From Planctomycetota bacterium (GTDB lineage Bacteria; Planctomycetota; SZUA-567; H5-PLA8), in the NCBI GenBank assembly GCA_027493525.1, contig JAOSKN010000001.1, forward strand, positions 1,612,001-1,676,000: a DNA stretch of 64,000 nucleotides. Reading direction: 5' to 3'. Position numbers and translations under genes: made by a program. The notes under the pieces were generated by a model. It saw only the letters and a program-made list of their open reading frames with translations, was not told the DNA's origin and did no database searches. The number at the start of each line of letters is the position of its first letter. The first letter of the stretch is position 1. This document shows, one piece after another, positions 33,242-41,076 of the stretch.

Positions 33242-35131
33242 ATGTCGCTGCATAAGGATCTGCTGAACGCCCCGGCCGCGCGCACGAGCACGCATCCGTA
33301 TCTCTACTTCGATCGGGACGACCTGCCGGCCTTGCGCCGCAAGCTGGCCGCGCCCGCCTGCGCCGCGCGCTGGAAGCGGCTGCTGGCCAACGCGCGCTGG
33401 TTCGTCCGCCAGAAACCCTTCAAGGCCGTGCGCTGGTCGCTGGGCGCCTGCGCGACCACCGCCTTCGCTTACGCGCTCACCGGCGAAAAAACCTTCGGCG
33501 CGCGCGCGAAAAAGGAAGCCCTGTACCTCCTCGCGCGGGATGCCTGGCACTCCGAGCGCGGCTGGAACCACGGCGCCGAACTGCCCACCAGCGAAGCGGC
33601 CAAGGCCTGCGCGCTCGTCTACGACTGGTGCCACGACCTCTTCGGCGCGGCCGAGCGGGAGCGCTGCCGCGAGCGCCTGCTGGCGCTCTCCACCCGCGTC
33701 TACCTGCGCAGCGTCGAGGTCTACAAAGATTGGTGGGTCGACAACCCGGTCAGCAACTGGTGCGGCGTCTGCCACGGCGGCAACGGCCTGGCCGCGCTCG
33801 CGCTGTACCACGAAGCCCCCGAGGCCCGGCGCGCGGCCGCGTACGCCTGGCGCGGCGTGCGCCGCTTCCTCGAGCGCGCGGTCCTCGAGGACGGCGGCGG
33901 ACACGAGGGCGTGATGTACCACAACTACGGCGTCCGCTTCGGCCACGTCTTCGCCTCGGCCGCCGCGCGCCTCTTCGGCTCCGGCGGGGAGCTGCTAACG
34001 CAAAGCGTGCGAAAGCGCGCCGGGTACTGGCAGGTCTACCTCAAAGGCCCCGACGAACGCTACGCCAACTTCAACAACATGAACCGGGAGACCAACGCCG
34101 GCGCGGGCCTCAAGCACGACGAACGCGGCCCCGCGGGCACGACCTTGGCGCTCTACGAGCGCGCCGTGCCCGGCGGCGACCGGCTGCTGCGCTGGGGCGC
34201 CGACGCCGGCGGCGCGCCCTTCTACCACAAAGGCGCCGACCCCTTCTGGTTCCTCTGGCGCTCCGAGCGGCCCGCGGTGAAGAAGAAGCCCGCGCTCGCC
34301 CCGGCGGTGCTCTTCCGCGGCGCGGGCCACGCCGTGCTCCAGTCCAGGGACCTCTGGCTCGCCTACAACGGCGGCTGGATCTCCAACAGCTCCCACAACA
34401 ACCGCGACCTGGGCTCCTTCGTGCTGGTCCACGGCAAGGCGCGGCTGCTCCACGATCCCGGCTACGGCGCCGGCGAGACCGGCATGCACTCGACCGTCCT
34501 GATCGCCAAGCGCGACCAGGTGCTGGGCTCCCGCGCGCGCTGCCTGCGCTTCGGTTCCGGGAAGAACTTCCACTACCTCGCCTCGGACCTGACCGCCGCC
34601 TACGCCGGGGTGGGCCGCAGGGCGATCCGGCATCTGGTCATGGTCCGCGGGCGCTACGTGGTCCTCCTCGACGACCTGGCGATCCAGGGACCCGGGCGCT
34701 GCGATCTGGAAATCCGCTTCCAGGCGCCGGGGCCGATCCGCATCGAGAAAGGCGGCGCGCGCGCCAGGATCTCCGCCGCGGGCCGTCACTTGCAGATCGT
34801 CCCCGCCGCGCCGTTCGACGCCGTCTGCACCGAAGGCGGCTTCGAGTTCAAGGGCCAGGCCTTCCGTTACGTCCGCGTCGCCGGGGACGTCCGCCGCCGC
34901 GCCGACACGTTCGTGACCGTGCTCTACCCGTCGGCCAAGGCCGGCGAGGTTCCGAGCGCCGAGTTCAAGGTCCAGGGCGCGCGCGGCGTCCTCACGGTCA
35001 AGCCTCCCAAAGGCCGCGCCGACACGCTGGTCTTCGAACGCGCGCGCGGGAAGTGGATGCTGGCCTCGGTCAACGGCGCGAGTGCGAAGAAGATACCCGA
35101 CGGCAGCCAGCAGACGGTCTTCCGCTTATAG
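33242..35131 (+). CDS. Heparinase II/III-family protein
   Basis: The 629-residue protein starts with an alpha/alpha-toroid lyase region (HPYLYFDRDDLPALRRKLAA, LVYDWCHDLF, NWCGVCHGGNGLAALALYHE) and continues with the heparinase II/III beta-sandwich (GGWISNSSHNNRDLGSFVLV, LHDPGYGAGETGMHSTVLI). Such enzymes cleave acidic polysaccharides such as glycosaminoglycans or alginates by beta-elimination. No clear signal peptide is visible, which is unusual for a secreted lyase. The ATG at 33242 has CCAGGAG upstream. It follows a LacI regulator and is close to the DUF1961 gene. Confidence 0.82.
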   Translation: MSLHKDLLNAPAARTSTHPYLYFDRDDLPALRRKLAAPACAARWKRLLANARWFVRQKPFKAVRWSLGACATTAFAYALTGEKTFGARAKKEALYLLARDAWHSERGWNHGAELPTSEAAKACALVYDWCHDLFGAAERERCRERLLALSTRVYLRSVEVYKDWWVDNPVSNWCGVCHGGNGLAALALYHEAPEARRAAAYAWRGVRRFLERAVLEDGGGHEGVMYHNYGVRFGHVFASAAARLFGSGGELLTQSVRKRAGYWQVYLKGPDERYANFNNMNRETNAGAGLKHDERGPAGTTLALYERAVPGGDRLLRWGADAGGAPFYHKGADPFWFLWRSERPAVKKKPALAPAVLFRGAGHAVLQSRDLWLAYNGGWISNSSHNNRDLGSFVLVHGKARLLHDPGYGAGETGMHSTVLIAKRDQVLGSRARCLRFGSGKNFHYLASDLTAAYAGVGRRAIRHLVMVRGRYVVLLDDLAIQGPGRCDLEIRFQAPGPIRIEKGGARARISAAGRHLQIVPAAPFDAVCTEGGFEFKGQAFRYVRVAGDVRRRADTFVTVLYPSAKAGEVPSAEFKVQGARGVLTVKPPKGRADTLVFERARGKWMLASVNGASAKKIPDGSQQTVFRL

Positions 35132-35163
35132 GGTAAAATCGAAACATGCCGGAGAATCGATAT

Positions 35164-35415
35164 GGCTGGTGGACGGGCGCCGAAAAGACACACGATGAAG
35201 GCAAGACACCTTGATTGTGGCGCCACTGCGCTGCGGTACTCCGCAGCCAGTGCGAGGCGCGCACCCCGGATTCAACTCGCACGGTGACCCGAATGAAGTA
35301 ACTTGAGTGGGCCGCGCGATCCGGACGGCGAAGCACGGGCTGCCTACAGCCGCAGCCAGCGGCGCCAGTTCCTGAAAGGCACAAGGCGAAGCGAGGAGTG
35401 ACCGTGCCGCCAGCC
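35164..35415 (+). repeat. R-family element, copy R2
   Basis: It runs from ggctggtgg to gccgccagcc, the terminal inverted repeats of the family, around the long palindromic core. It is flanked by ccggagaatcgatatg and ccggagagtcgatatg, a near-direct repeat. Confidence 0.8.
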
Positions 35416-35426
35416 GGAGAGTCGAT

Positions 35427-35961
35427 ATGCGCATGCTCCTTCAGGTTTGCATTTTGTATGGGATTCCTGGCCTGATTTACGCGCCAAGCGCCGAAGCAGT
35501 CGATCGGGACGCTGCCGTTCAGGAGTTTGAAGGTCTTCCCCAGAAACTGAAGGACGATGTTCGGATGCGCTTCACTGGCGCGCATGCGCTGGAGGTGAAG
35601 CGAAAATCGGCGCTAAACCCGATCGGCTTGCTCATGTGGGATGTTCCATACGAGGCCGATCGTAGCATCGAGTTGAAGTTGTCCGATGACCTGAATGAGA
35701 AGTTCAAGGTCAGGTATTCGGTACATGGTGAATTGCTGATGACCGATTCGTTCCGGATTGCCATGGACCGCCTGCCCGAGAAGGTGACGCTGGCCTTGCA
35801 TGCGTGGGCGCCCGGCGCGGCCTGGGAGCGGCCCGCCGAAGCCAAGAAAAAATCGCGGGGAACCCTTCAGCTATAAGGTTCGCTGCCGGATTGGAAAGAA
35901 GGAATACAAAGCCGAGATTCTGGAAGACGGCGCCTTTAAGAAGCAGGACAAACTGCCCTGA
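35427..35961 (+). CDS. Hypothetical exported protein, 177 aa after frameshift repair
   Basis: It starts MRMLLQVCILYGIPGLIYAP, a plausible signal peptide, followed by a mostly hydrophilic domain with LEVKRKSALNPIGLLMWDVP and ALHAWAPGAAWERP. The starting frame stops at 35876. Dropping one A from the A6 run near 35845 restores a longer reading: RGEPFSYKVRCRIGKKEYKA, then EILEDGAFKKQDKLP and a stop at 35961. The last codons lie in a 52-bp direct repeat also found at 40930, and GTCTAAC follows the stop directly. No family is recognised. Confidence 0.6.
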
Positions 35962-35980
35962 CGTCTAACGCGCGTGTTCG
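35929..35980 (+). repeat. 52-bp direct repeat, left copy
   Basis: It is identical to 40930-40981. It covers the C-terminal codons of the preceding gene plus GTCTAACGCGCGTGTTCG, and stops where R3 begins. The two copies bound an AT-rich 5-kb segment. Confidence 0.95.
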
Positions 35981-36210
35981 GCTGGAGGCGCTGACTGAAT
36001 CGTCGCTACGGTCTGGCGCCACGGGATGCGGTACTCCGCAACCCGTGCGAGGCGAGCGCCCCGGATTCAACTCGCGCGTAGACCCGAATGAAGTAACTTG
36101 AGTGGGCCACGCGAACGGGTGCGAGTGGCGCTGGCTGCCATTGGCCGCAGCCAGCGGCGCCAGTTCCTGAAAGGCACAAGGCGAAGCGAGGAGTGACAGT
36201 GCCGCCAGCC
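35980..36210 (+). repeat. R-family element, copy R3
   Basis: Bounded by ggctggagg and gccgccagcc, it has the diverged core ctggcgccacgggatgcggt. It abuts the 52-bp direct repeat. The remaining gap to 36300 shows no gene. Confidence 0.8.
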
Positions 36211-36300
36211 TAAAAACTGATGGCCGTGCTCATAATCTAAACCACATTACTCAGATCAGAGTCATTTTTGACCTGGCTGTCTCAGGGAGGATTGTCATCG

Positions 36301-37347
36301 ATGACATTGAATTCAGCGATTAAAATGTTTTGCGTGTTGGCTATGTCTGTTAATTTGGTCATGGGATTTGAACAGGATCGGGAATTCGTCATTGCGAAAA
36401 TTAATGATCAGAAGAAAACTGTGAACGGCGAATTATTTCATCTGGTAGCAATAAAAGGGGACGTCCGATTGTCGATCGGTGCAACTGATTCCTCGAAACC
36501 CATAAATATTATTAACGGAAAACACCTTGTTGACATTGAACTACCTCCGTCAGAAGATGAACTCTTGCCCGGAAAACTCGAACCTGGAGTAAGTGTTTTT
36601 TGGTTGAAACTACCTCCCTCAGGAAGCGTTGAGGCTTTTTGTGGTGTTTCTACAATGTACGAAGTCAAGTCGAATAATCCTTTGATAATATCAAGATTTC
36701 TAGGGGAAAATGGATTTAAGCCATTTTCGATTGACGTTGCAAAAATACCTAATATGCAAATTAATACTTTGGATGGCTTAGGATTGGCGATTTCTAAAGC
36801 GTATAAGCTCATTAAGCTAAGCAGAGCTAATATAAAAAGACTTTTACCGGGAATGGTTTGGGAAGCAGATATTGGCATCACTCGAAATACCTATGAGATT
36901 CTTATTTCCAAAGGCTACAAGCTTCACCTATTTTATCGTGTCTATATCGCGAATACCTTAGACAAGGAACGTTCTTTGGGAATTACGTACTTAAGCAATA
37001 AGGAAACTTGGAAGCAGAATGTCTATTTAGGAGTCTTAGACCCGGATTTAATCAACCCTGACCAGAGCCCAAAGGTGAAGCTTCTTTATCCTGTGGAAGG
37101 CAAACTAGCCTGGATAGAACTAAAGAGCAAAGAATTCAAGGAAGTTAAATCTGTGTCGCCTGAAAGTATCGGTACGGAAAAAGAAGAAGTCCTACTTGAA
37201 ATGCGCGTTGGTGCAAAGGAGGACATCGACGCATCTCAGAGCTTGCGCCTAACTGTTCATGCTCGACTTGAAGCTTTGACGGGTCAAGATCAAGAGCTTC
37301 TTAAAGAGAGATCGGAATATTCAGTCAAGTTCAAGCTGGAGAAATAA
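36301..37347 (+). CDS. Hypothetical exported protein, AT-rich gene, 348 aa
   Basis: Base composition is far more AT-rich than the rest of the window, suggesting recent acquisition. The ATG at 36301 (MTLNSAIKMFCVLAMSVNLV) has GGGAGG upstream and encodes a likely signal peptide. The mature part is beta-rich and Lys-rich, with Tyr-rich stretches such as GYKLHLFYRVYIANTLDKER. No family is recognised. It lies between R3 and R4 in the segment bounded by 52-bp repeats. Confidence 0.6.
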   Translation: MTLNSAIKMFCVLAMSVNLVMGFEQDREFVIAKINDQKKTVNGELFHLVAIKGDVRLSIGATDSSKPINIINGKHLVDIELPPSEDELLPGKLEPGVSVFWLKLPPSGSVEAFCGVSTMYEVKSNNPLIISRFLGENGFKPFSIDVAKIPNMQINTLDGLGLAISKAYKLIKLSRANIKRLLPGMVWEADIGITRNTYEILISKGYKLHLFYRVYIANTLDKERSLGITYLSNKETWKQNVYLGVLDPDLINPDQSPKVKLLYPVEGKLAWIELKSKEFKEVKSVSPESIGTEKEEVLLEMRVGAKEDIDASQSLRLTVHARLEALTGQDQELLKERSEYSVKFKLEK

Positions 37348-37449
37348 CCGTTTTAGGCACATGAAATGCAATGCAAGAGCGTTTCAAGCGATTGTCCTGT
37401 AATGGTCCAGGTTCGCCGTGAAAAAGGGCTGGGATGCCATGAAAAGGCG

Positions 37450-37681
37450 GGCTGGCGGCACTGACTGAGGTTGGTTTGTGATCTGGTGCCACTGCGCTGC
37501 GGTACTCCGCAGCCAGTGCGAGGCGCGCACCCCGGATTCAACTCGCACGTAGACCCGAATGAAGTAACTTGAGTGGGCCACGCGATCCGGACGGCGAAGC
37601 ACTGGCTGCCAACGGCCGCAGCCAGTGGCGCCAATTCCTGGAAGGCACAAGGCGAGGCGAAGGGTGACCGTGCCGCCAGCC
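37450..37681 (+). repeat. R-family element, copy R4
   Basis: It runs from ggctggcggcactgactgag to gaccgtgccgccagcc, with terminal inverted repeats GGCTGGCGGCAC. It is the most complete undisturbed copy (232 bp). A second repeat (37684-37802) follows at once. Confidence 0.88.
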
Positions 37682-37683
37682 AA

Positions 37684-37802
37684 TCGAGACCGGGAACCTG
37701 CGCGTGAGCGATTGGATGGAAGCATGAGCGCGAGCGGACGCCTCCCAGCACGGAGCAAGCCAACAGCCCTTGCTCCGTGCCACCTGCTCCCGGCCACCCG
37801 CC
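37684..37802 (+). repeat. Dispersed ~115-bp repeat, direct copy
   Basis: It matches the reverse complement of 25249-25363 over most of its length, including catgagcgcgagcggacgcc and gagcaagc. Confidence 0.75.
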
Positions 37803-37881
37803 AATAGGTGGATGGGGGTGATCAGTCCGCTTACATCGAATCAGGGTAAGTAGCCTTGAAGTTTTGAGAATTGGGATACCT

Positions 37882-38553
37882 ATGAACGCAAGCCGGGGAC
37901 CTCAAAGGTTCCAATTTCATCTTTGTTCTTTGCTTCTAATGGTGGCGGTCCTAGGGGTAGTATTGTTTTTGAATACTCGGCCCACGCATTGCGTTGCTCC
38001 GATAGCAGATCCACTTGGCAACTTGCCTGTTCCTGCTAACCGTCCTCCATTTTATGGCAAGGCAATAAATGTCCAGATCAGATTGGAGTGGACTCCGCCC
38101 TTTGACCCCATCAGATCCAGGACGCTATTCATTGGGAAATGGCCTGGTCAAGTGACCAAAGAATATGCTCCAATTACGGGAGGTGAGAAAGTTTGCATTC
38201 TTTCGATCAACAGTTTTTTTGGTTGGCCATTCTGTTTTAAGCAATCCGTAAATGTGGTTAATTCGGTAAGTTCCGAAGATCGAGTTGCCCCAATAAAGGA
38301 CATTTTGAGGGCGAAGCCAATACCAGATATTACTGCCAATGGGTATTGGAATCTCAAGATGCTGCTTGCCAACCTTAGCGTTGCGATGATATTAATTGTT
38401 GTTTGCGTTTTGCTGCTTGAAATGCTGGTGCGAAGTCGTTCGTCTGTGTCAAAAAAAGTTCGTGTGTGTAGCGGCTGTAGCGGCGCAGCCCACTGTGAAG
38501 GACGAAAACGACCCAAGCCCCTCCGCATCCCCTCCCACCCCGGACCCTCCTGA
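37882..38553 (+). CDS. Hypothetical two-helix membrane protein, 223 aa
   Basis: The ATG at 37882 starts MNASRGPQRFQFHLCSLLLM, leading into a membrane helix; a second helix lies near the C-terminus (LANLSVAMILIVVCVLLLEM). Between them is an outside-type domain with INSFFGWPFCF. The layout (basic start, RF-F-L-LLLMVAVLG helix, GWP-F motif) resembles short membrane proteins common in Planctomycetota. The gene is AT-richer than average. The last 25 codons run into repeat-like GC-rich DNA, so the original end may be lost. Confidence 0.6.
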   Translation: MNASRGPQRFQFHLCSLLLMVAVLGVVLFLNTRPTHCVAPIADPLGNLPVPANRPPFYGKAINVQIRLEWTPPFDPIRSRTLFIGKWPGQVTKEYAPITGGEKVCILSINSFFGWPFCFKQSVNVVNSVSSEDRVAPIKDILRAKPIPDITANGYWNLKMLLANLSVAMILIVVCVLLLEMLVRSRSSVSKKVRVCSGCSGAAHCEGRKRPKPLRIPSHPGPS

Positions 38554-38818
38554 CTCCCAAGGCCCGTAGCCCATGGGTTCGGGCGGAGGCGATGGAGCAG
38601 GCCGATGAGGAGGCCCGAGTTGCCTGAAGCGCGGGCTGGTGGCACTGACTGAGGTTGGTTTGTGATCTGGTGCCACTGCGCTGCGGTACTCCGCAGCCAG
38701 TGCGAGGCGCGCACCCCGGATTCAACTCGCACGTAGACCCGAATGAAGTAACTTGAGTGGGCCACGCGATCCGGACGGCGAAGCACTGGCTGCCTACAGC
38801 CGCAGCCAGCGGCGCCAG

Positions 38819-40200
38819 GGGGTATTGTCAAAAGTTGTGGATGAGCGAGAAAGAAAAGTGCGGCGTATCCTTGGTGGAGATCTAAGGCCACCACGCCCAC
38901 AAGGGCAGGAGGATACGCCACATGAGCCAGGGTACGACGGTTTCGCTCGATCCGCAAGCGTCCAGCCGGGACGTGCTTACTCACATCCTGAACGAAGGCG
39001 CGCAGCGCTTGCTAGCCGCGGCGCTGAACGCGGAGGTGGAAGAATACCTCCAGCGTTTCGAGCGGGCGCGGGACGAGCGCGGGCATCGCGTGGTGGTGCG
39101 CAACGGCTACCTGCCGGAACGAACGATCCAGACGGGCATCGGCGCCGTACGCGTAGCGCAGCCGCGCGTGGAAGACCGGCGCCCCTCGGACGAGCGAGAG
39201 CCCTTTACGAGCAAGATTCTGCCTCCCTATTTGCGCCGGACCAAGAGCATGGAAGACCTGATCCCGTGGCTCTATTTGAAGGGCATCTCCACGCAGGACT
39301 TTCCGGAGGCGCTGAGCGCGCTGTTGGGGCCGCAAGCCAAGGGGCTTTCGGCCAATACGATCACGCGGATCAAGGACGTCTGGGCCTCCGAGTACGCGAG
39401 CTGGAACCGGCGGTCCTTGGCGGGCAAGCGCTACGTGTATCTGTGGGTGGACGGCATCTACTTCAACGTCCGCCTGGAGGAAGACCGCTCGTGCATCCTG
39501 GTGGTCATGGGGGCCACGGCCGACGGCAAGAAGGAACTGGTCGCCGTGCATGACGGCGTGCGGGAGAGCGAACAGTCCTGGCTTGAGGTCTTGACGGACC
39601 TGAAAGCGCGCGGCTTGAAGAACGGCCCGGACCTGGCCATCGGCGACGGTGCGTTGGGCTTCTGGGCGGCGCTTCCGAAAGCCTTTGCCAAGTGCCGGGT
39701 GCAGCGTTGCTGGGTTCACAAGACGATGAATGTGCTGAACGGCCTGCCCAAGAAATTACAGCCTTCAGCCAAGGAGAAATTGCATCAGATCTGGATGGCC
39801 CAGACGCGCAAGGATGCGCAGGCAGCGTTCGATGCGTTCGTGGCGACGTACCAAGCCAAGCATCCCAAGGCGGTCGAGTGTCTGCTCAAGGACCAAGACG
39901 CGCTGTTGGCGTTTTACGATTTCCCCGCCGAGCATTGGGCGCATCTGAGAACGACGAACCCGATCGAGTCCGCCTTCGCCACGGTGCGCTTGCGGACGCA
40001 CAAGACCAAAGGCTGCGGCACGCGCCAAGCCACGCTGGCGATGGTGTTCAAACTCGCTCAGGTTGCCGAGAAGCGCTGGCGGAAACTAAACGGCCATAAG
40101 CTGCTGGAAGACGTGATTCGAGGCATCCGTTTCGTGGACGGCATCAAGGAAAACGCCGCATGATTCTCCTCTCGCCATCCACAACTTTTGACAATACCCC
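38819..40200 (+). mobile_element. IS256-family insertion sequence
   Basis: The inverted ends ggggtattgtcaaaagttgt and acaacttttgacaatacccc are perfect over at least 25 bp. The 9-bp cggcgccag is repeated at 38810-38818 and 40201-40209. Length is 1382 bp with one transposase gene. Perfect ends and duplication indicate a recent insertion. Confidence 0.96.
38922..40163 (+). CDS. IS256-family (mutator-type) transposase
   Basis: The 413-residue protein begins MSQGTTVSLDPQASSRDVLT with GGAGGATACG upstream. DDE landmarks are YVYLWVDGIYFNVRLEEDR, LAIGDGALGFWAALPKAF and TTNPIESAFATVRLRTHKTK, with the C/H-containing KCRVQRCWVHKTMNVL in between, as in mutator-type enzymes. The frame is intact and the length normal, so the element may still move. 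Confidence 0.97.
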   Translation: MSQGTTVSLDPQASSRDVLTHILNEGAQRLLAAALNAEVEEYLQRFERARDERGHRVVVRNGYLPERTIQTGIGAVRVAQPRVEDRRPSDEREPFTSKILPPYLRRTKSMEDLIPWLYLKGISTQDFPEALSALLGPQAKGLSANTITRIKDVWASEYASWNRRSLAGKRYVYLWVDGIYFNVRLEEDRSCILVVMGATADGKKELVAVHDGVRESEQSWLEVLTDLKARGLKNGPDLAIGDGALGFWAALPKAFAKCRVQRCWVHKTMNVLNGLPKKLQPSAKEKLHQIWMAQTRKDAQAAFDAFVATYQAKHPKAVECLLKDQDALLAFYDFPAEHWAHLRTTNPIESAFATVRLRTHKTKGCGTRQATLAMVFKLAQVAEKRWRKLNGHKLLEDVIRGIRFVDGIKENAA

Positions 40201-40365
40201 CGGCGCCAGTTTCTGAAAGGCACAAGGCGAAGCGAGGAGTGACCGTGCCACCAGCCGAAGAAATGGACAAGCTTAACGTGGACAATTCGAGGGATGCCAG
40301 GGCAGCATAGGAGCTGGCATGTAATGATATTACATAATGCAGGTGGTGACGATTCGCGTCAACGG

Positions 40366-40777
40366 ATGCGTTGCCAAATTTTCCTCTCTACGTATTTGTA
40401 TTTTGTATTGGCAGTAGGGTTAATTATGTGGATAAATCTTAGGCCTCGCATTATCGAGTCTCACAGTGATGCCAGTTTTTTCGCCTTCTCCAGAAGTGAT
40501 TTTCAGGATAAGACGCGTGCCATAATACAAATCGCTTCGTTTCATGGTACGCAATATAGATTCACTTATTTAGAGAAAAAAATCGATATTGGGTTATGGT
40601 TGGCCTTGGACATTCAAGGTTGAGGCTGTGCTTGAGTCAAATCTCAGGCCGTCGTTGATGCTTGAACCCATTCTCCCGGAGCCTGATTATCTAGTACTAT
40701 TGGCTAATGTTCTAACTGTCTTAGCCCCACTCGCAGGATGGTGGCGCTGGCGTGTGTGGCGGCTCAAGAGACTGTAA
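40366..40777 (+). pseudogene. Small membrane protein gene with frameshift, 136 aa if repaired
   Basis: The ATG at 40366 starts MRCQIFLSTYLYFVLAVGLI, an N-terminal membrane helix. In this frame it ends WLALDIQG at 40623. One base fewer around 40587 gives instead DIGYGWPWTFKVEAVLESNL and a second helix LLANVLTVLAPLAGWWRW ending at 40777. The repaired product has the same plan as the 37882 protein (two helices, GWP motif between). It is AT-rich. Whether this is decay or a sequence error is unresolved. Confidence 0.55.
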
Positions 40778-40929
40778 AGGGGAAAGGAGCCGGAAGCGTA
40801 AAAGAAGTGCAACGGACGTAGTTGTACCGCCCCAGCGCCCCGCCGCAGGATCATCCGACCCCCGAACGCGGGGTAGTGTCCGTAGAACAATGACCCGCCC
40901 GGCCCAGGCGAGCCCAAGTGAACCGCCGC

Positions 40930-40981
40930 GGCGCCTTTAAGAAGCAGGACAAACTGCCCTGACGTCTAACGCGCGTGTTCG
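40930..40981 (+). repeat. 52-bp direct repeat, right copy
   Basis: Identical to 35929-35980, but here without the gene it belongs to: only the last codons and the GTCTAAC motif are present. The gap 40778-41076 holds no gene otherwise. Confidence 0.95.
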
Positions 40982-41076
40982 CACCGGCGCATTCTCCATT
41001 GATTGGAAATGAATTCCGGCTAAATCCGGTACATACGGCAAGCGATCGACCTCGACTCGTCCGCGAGGGTTATGCC

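Larger units (their letters stand above)
38634..40256 (+). repeat. R-family element, copy R5, interrupted by IS256
   Basis: The left part 38634-38818 and right part 40201-40256 together make a complete R element; the IS256-family element splits it at cggcgccag, which is duplicated. Confidence 0.9.
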
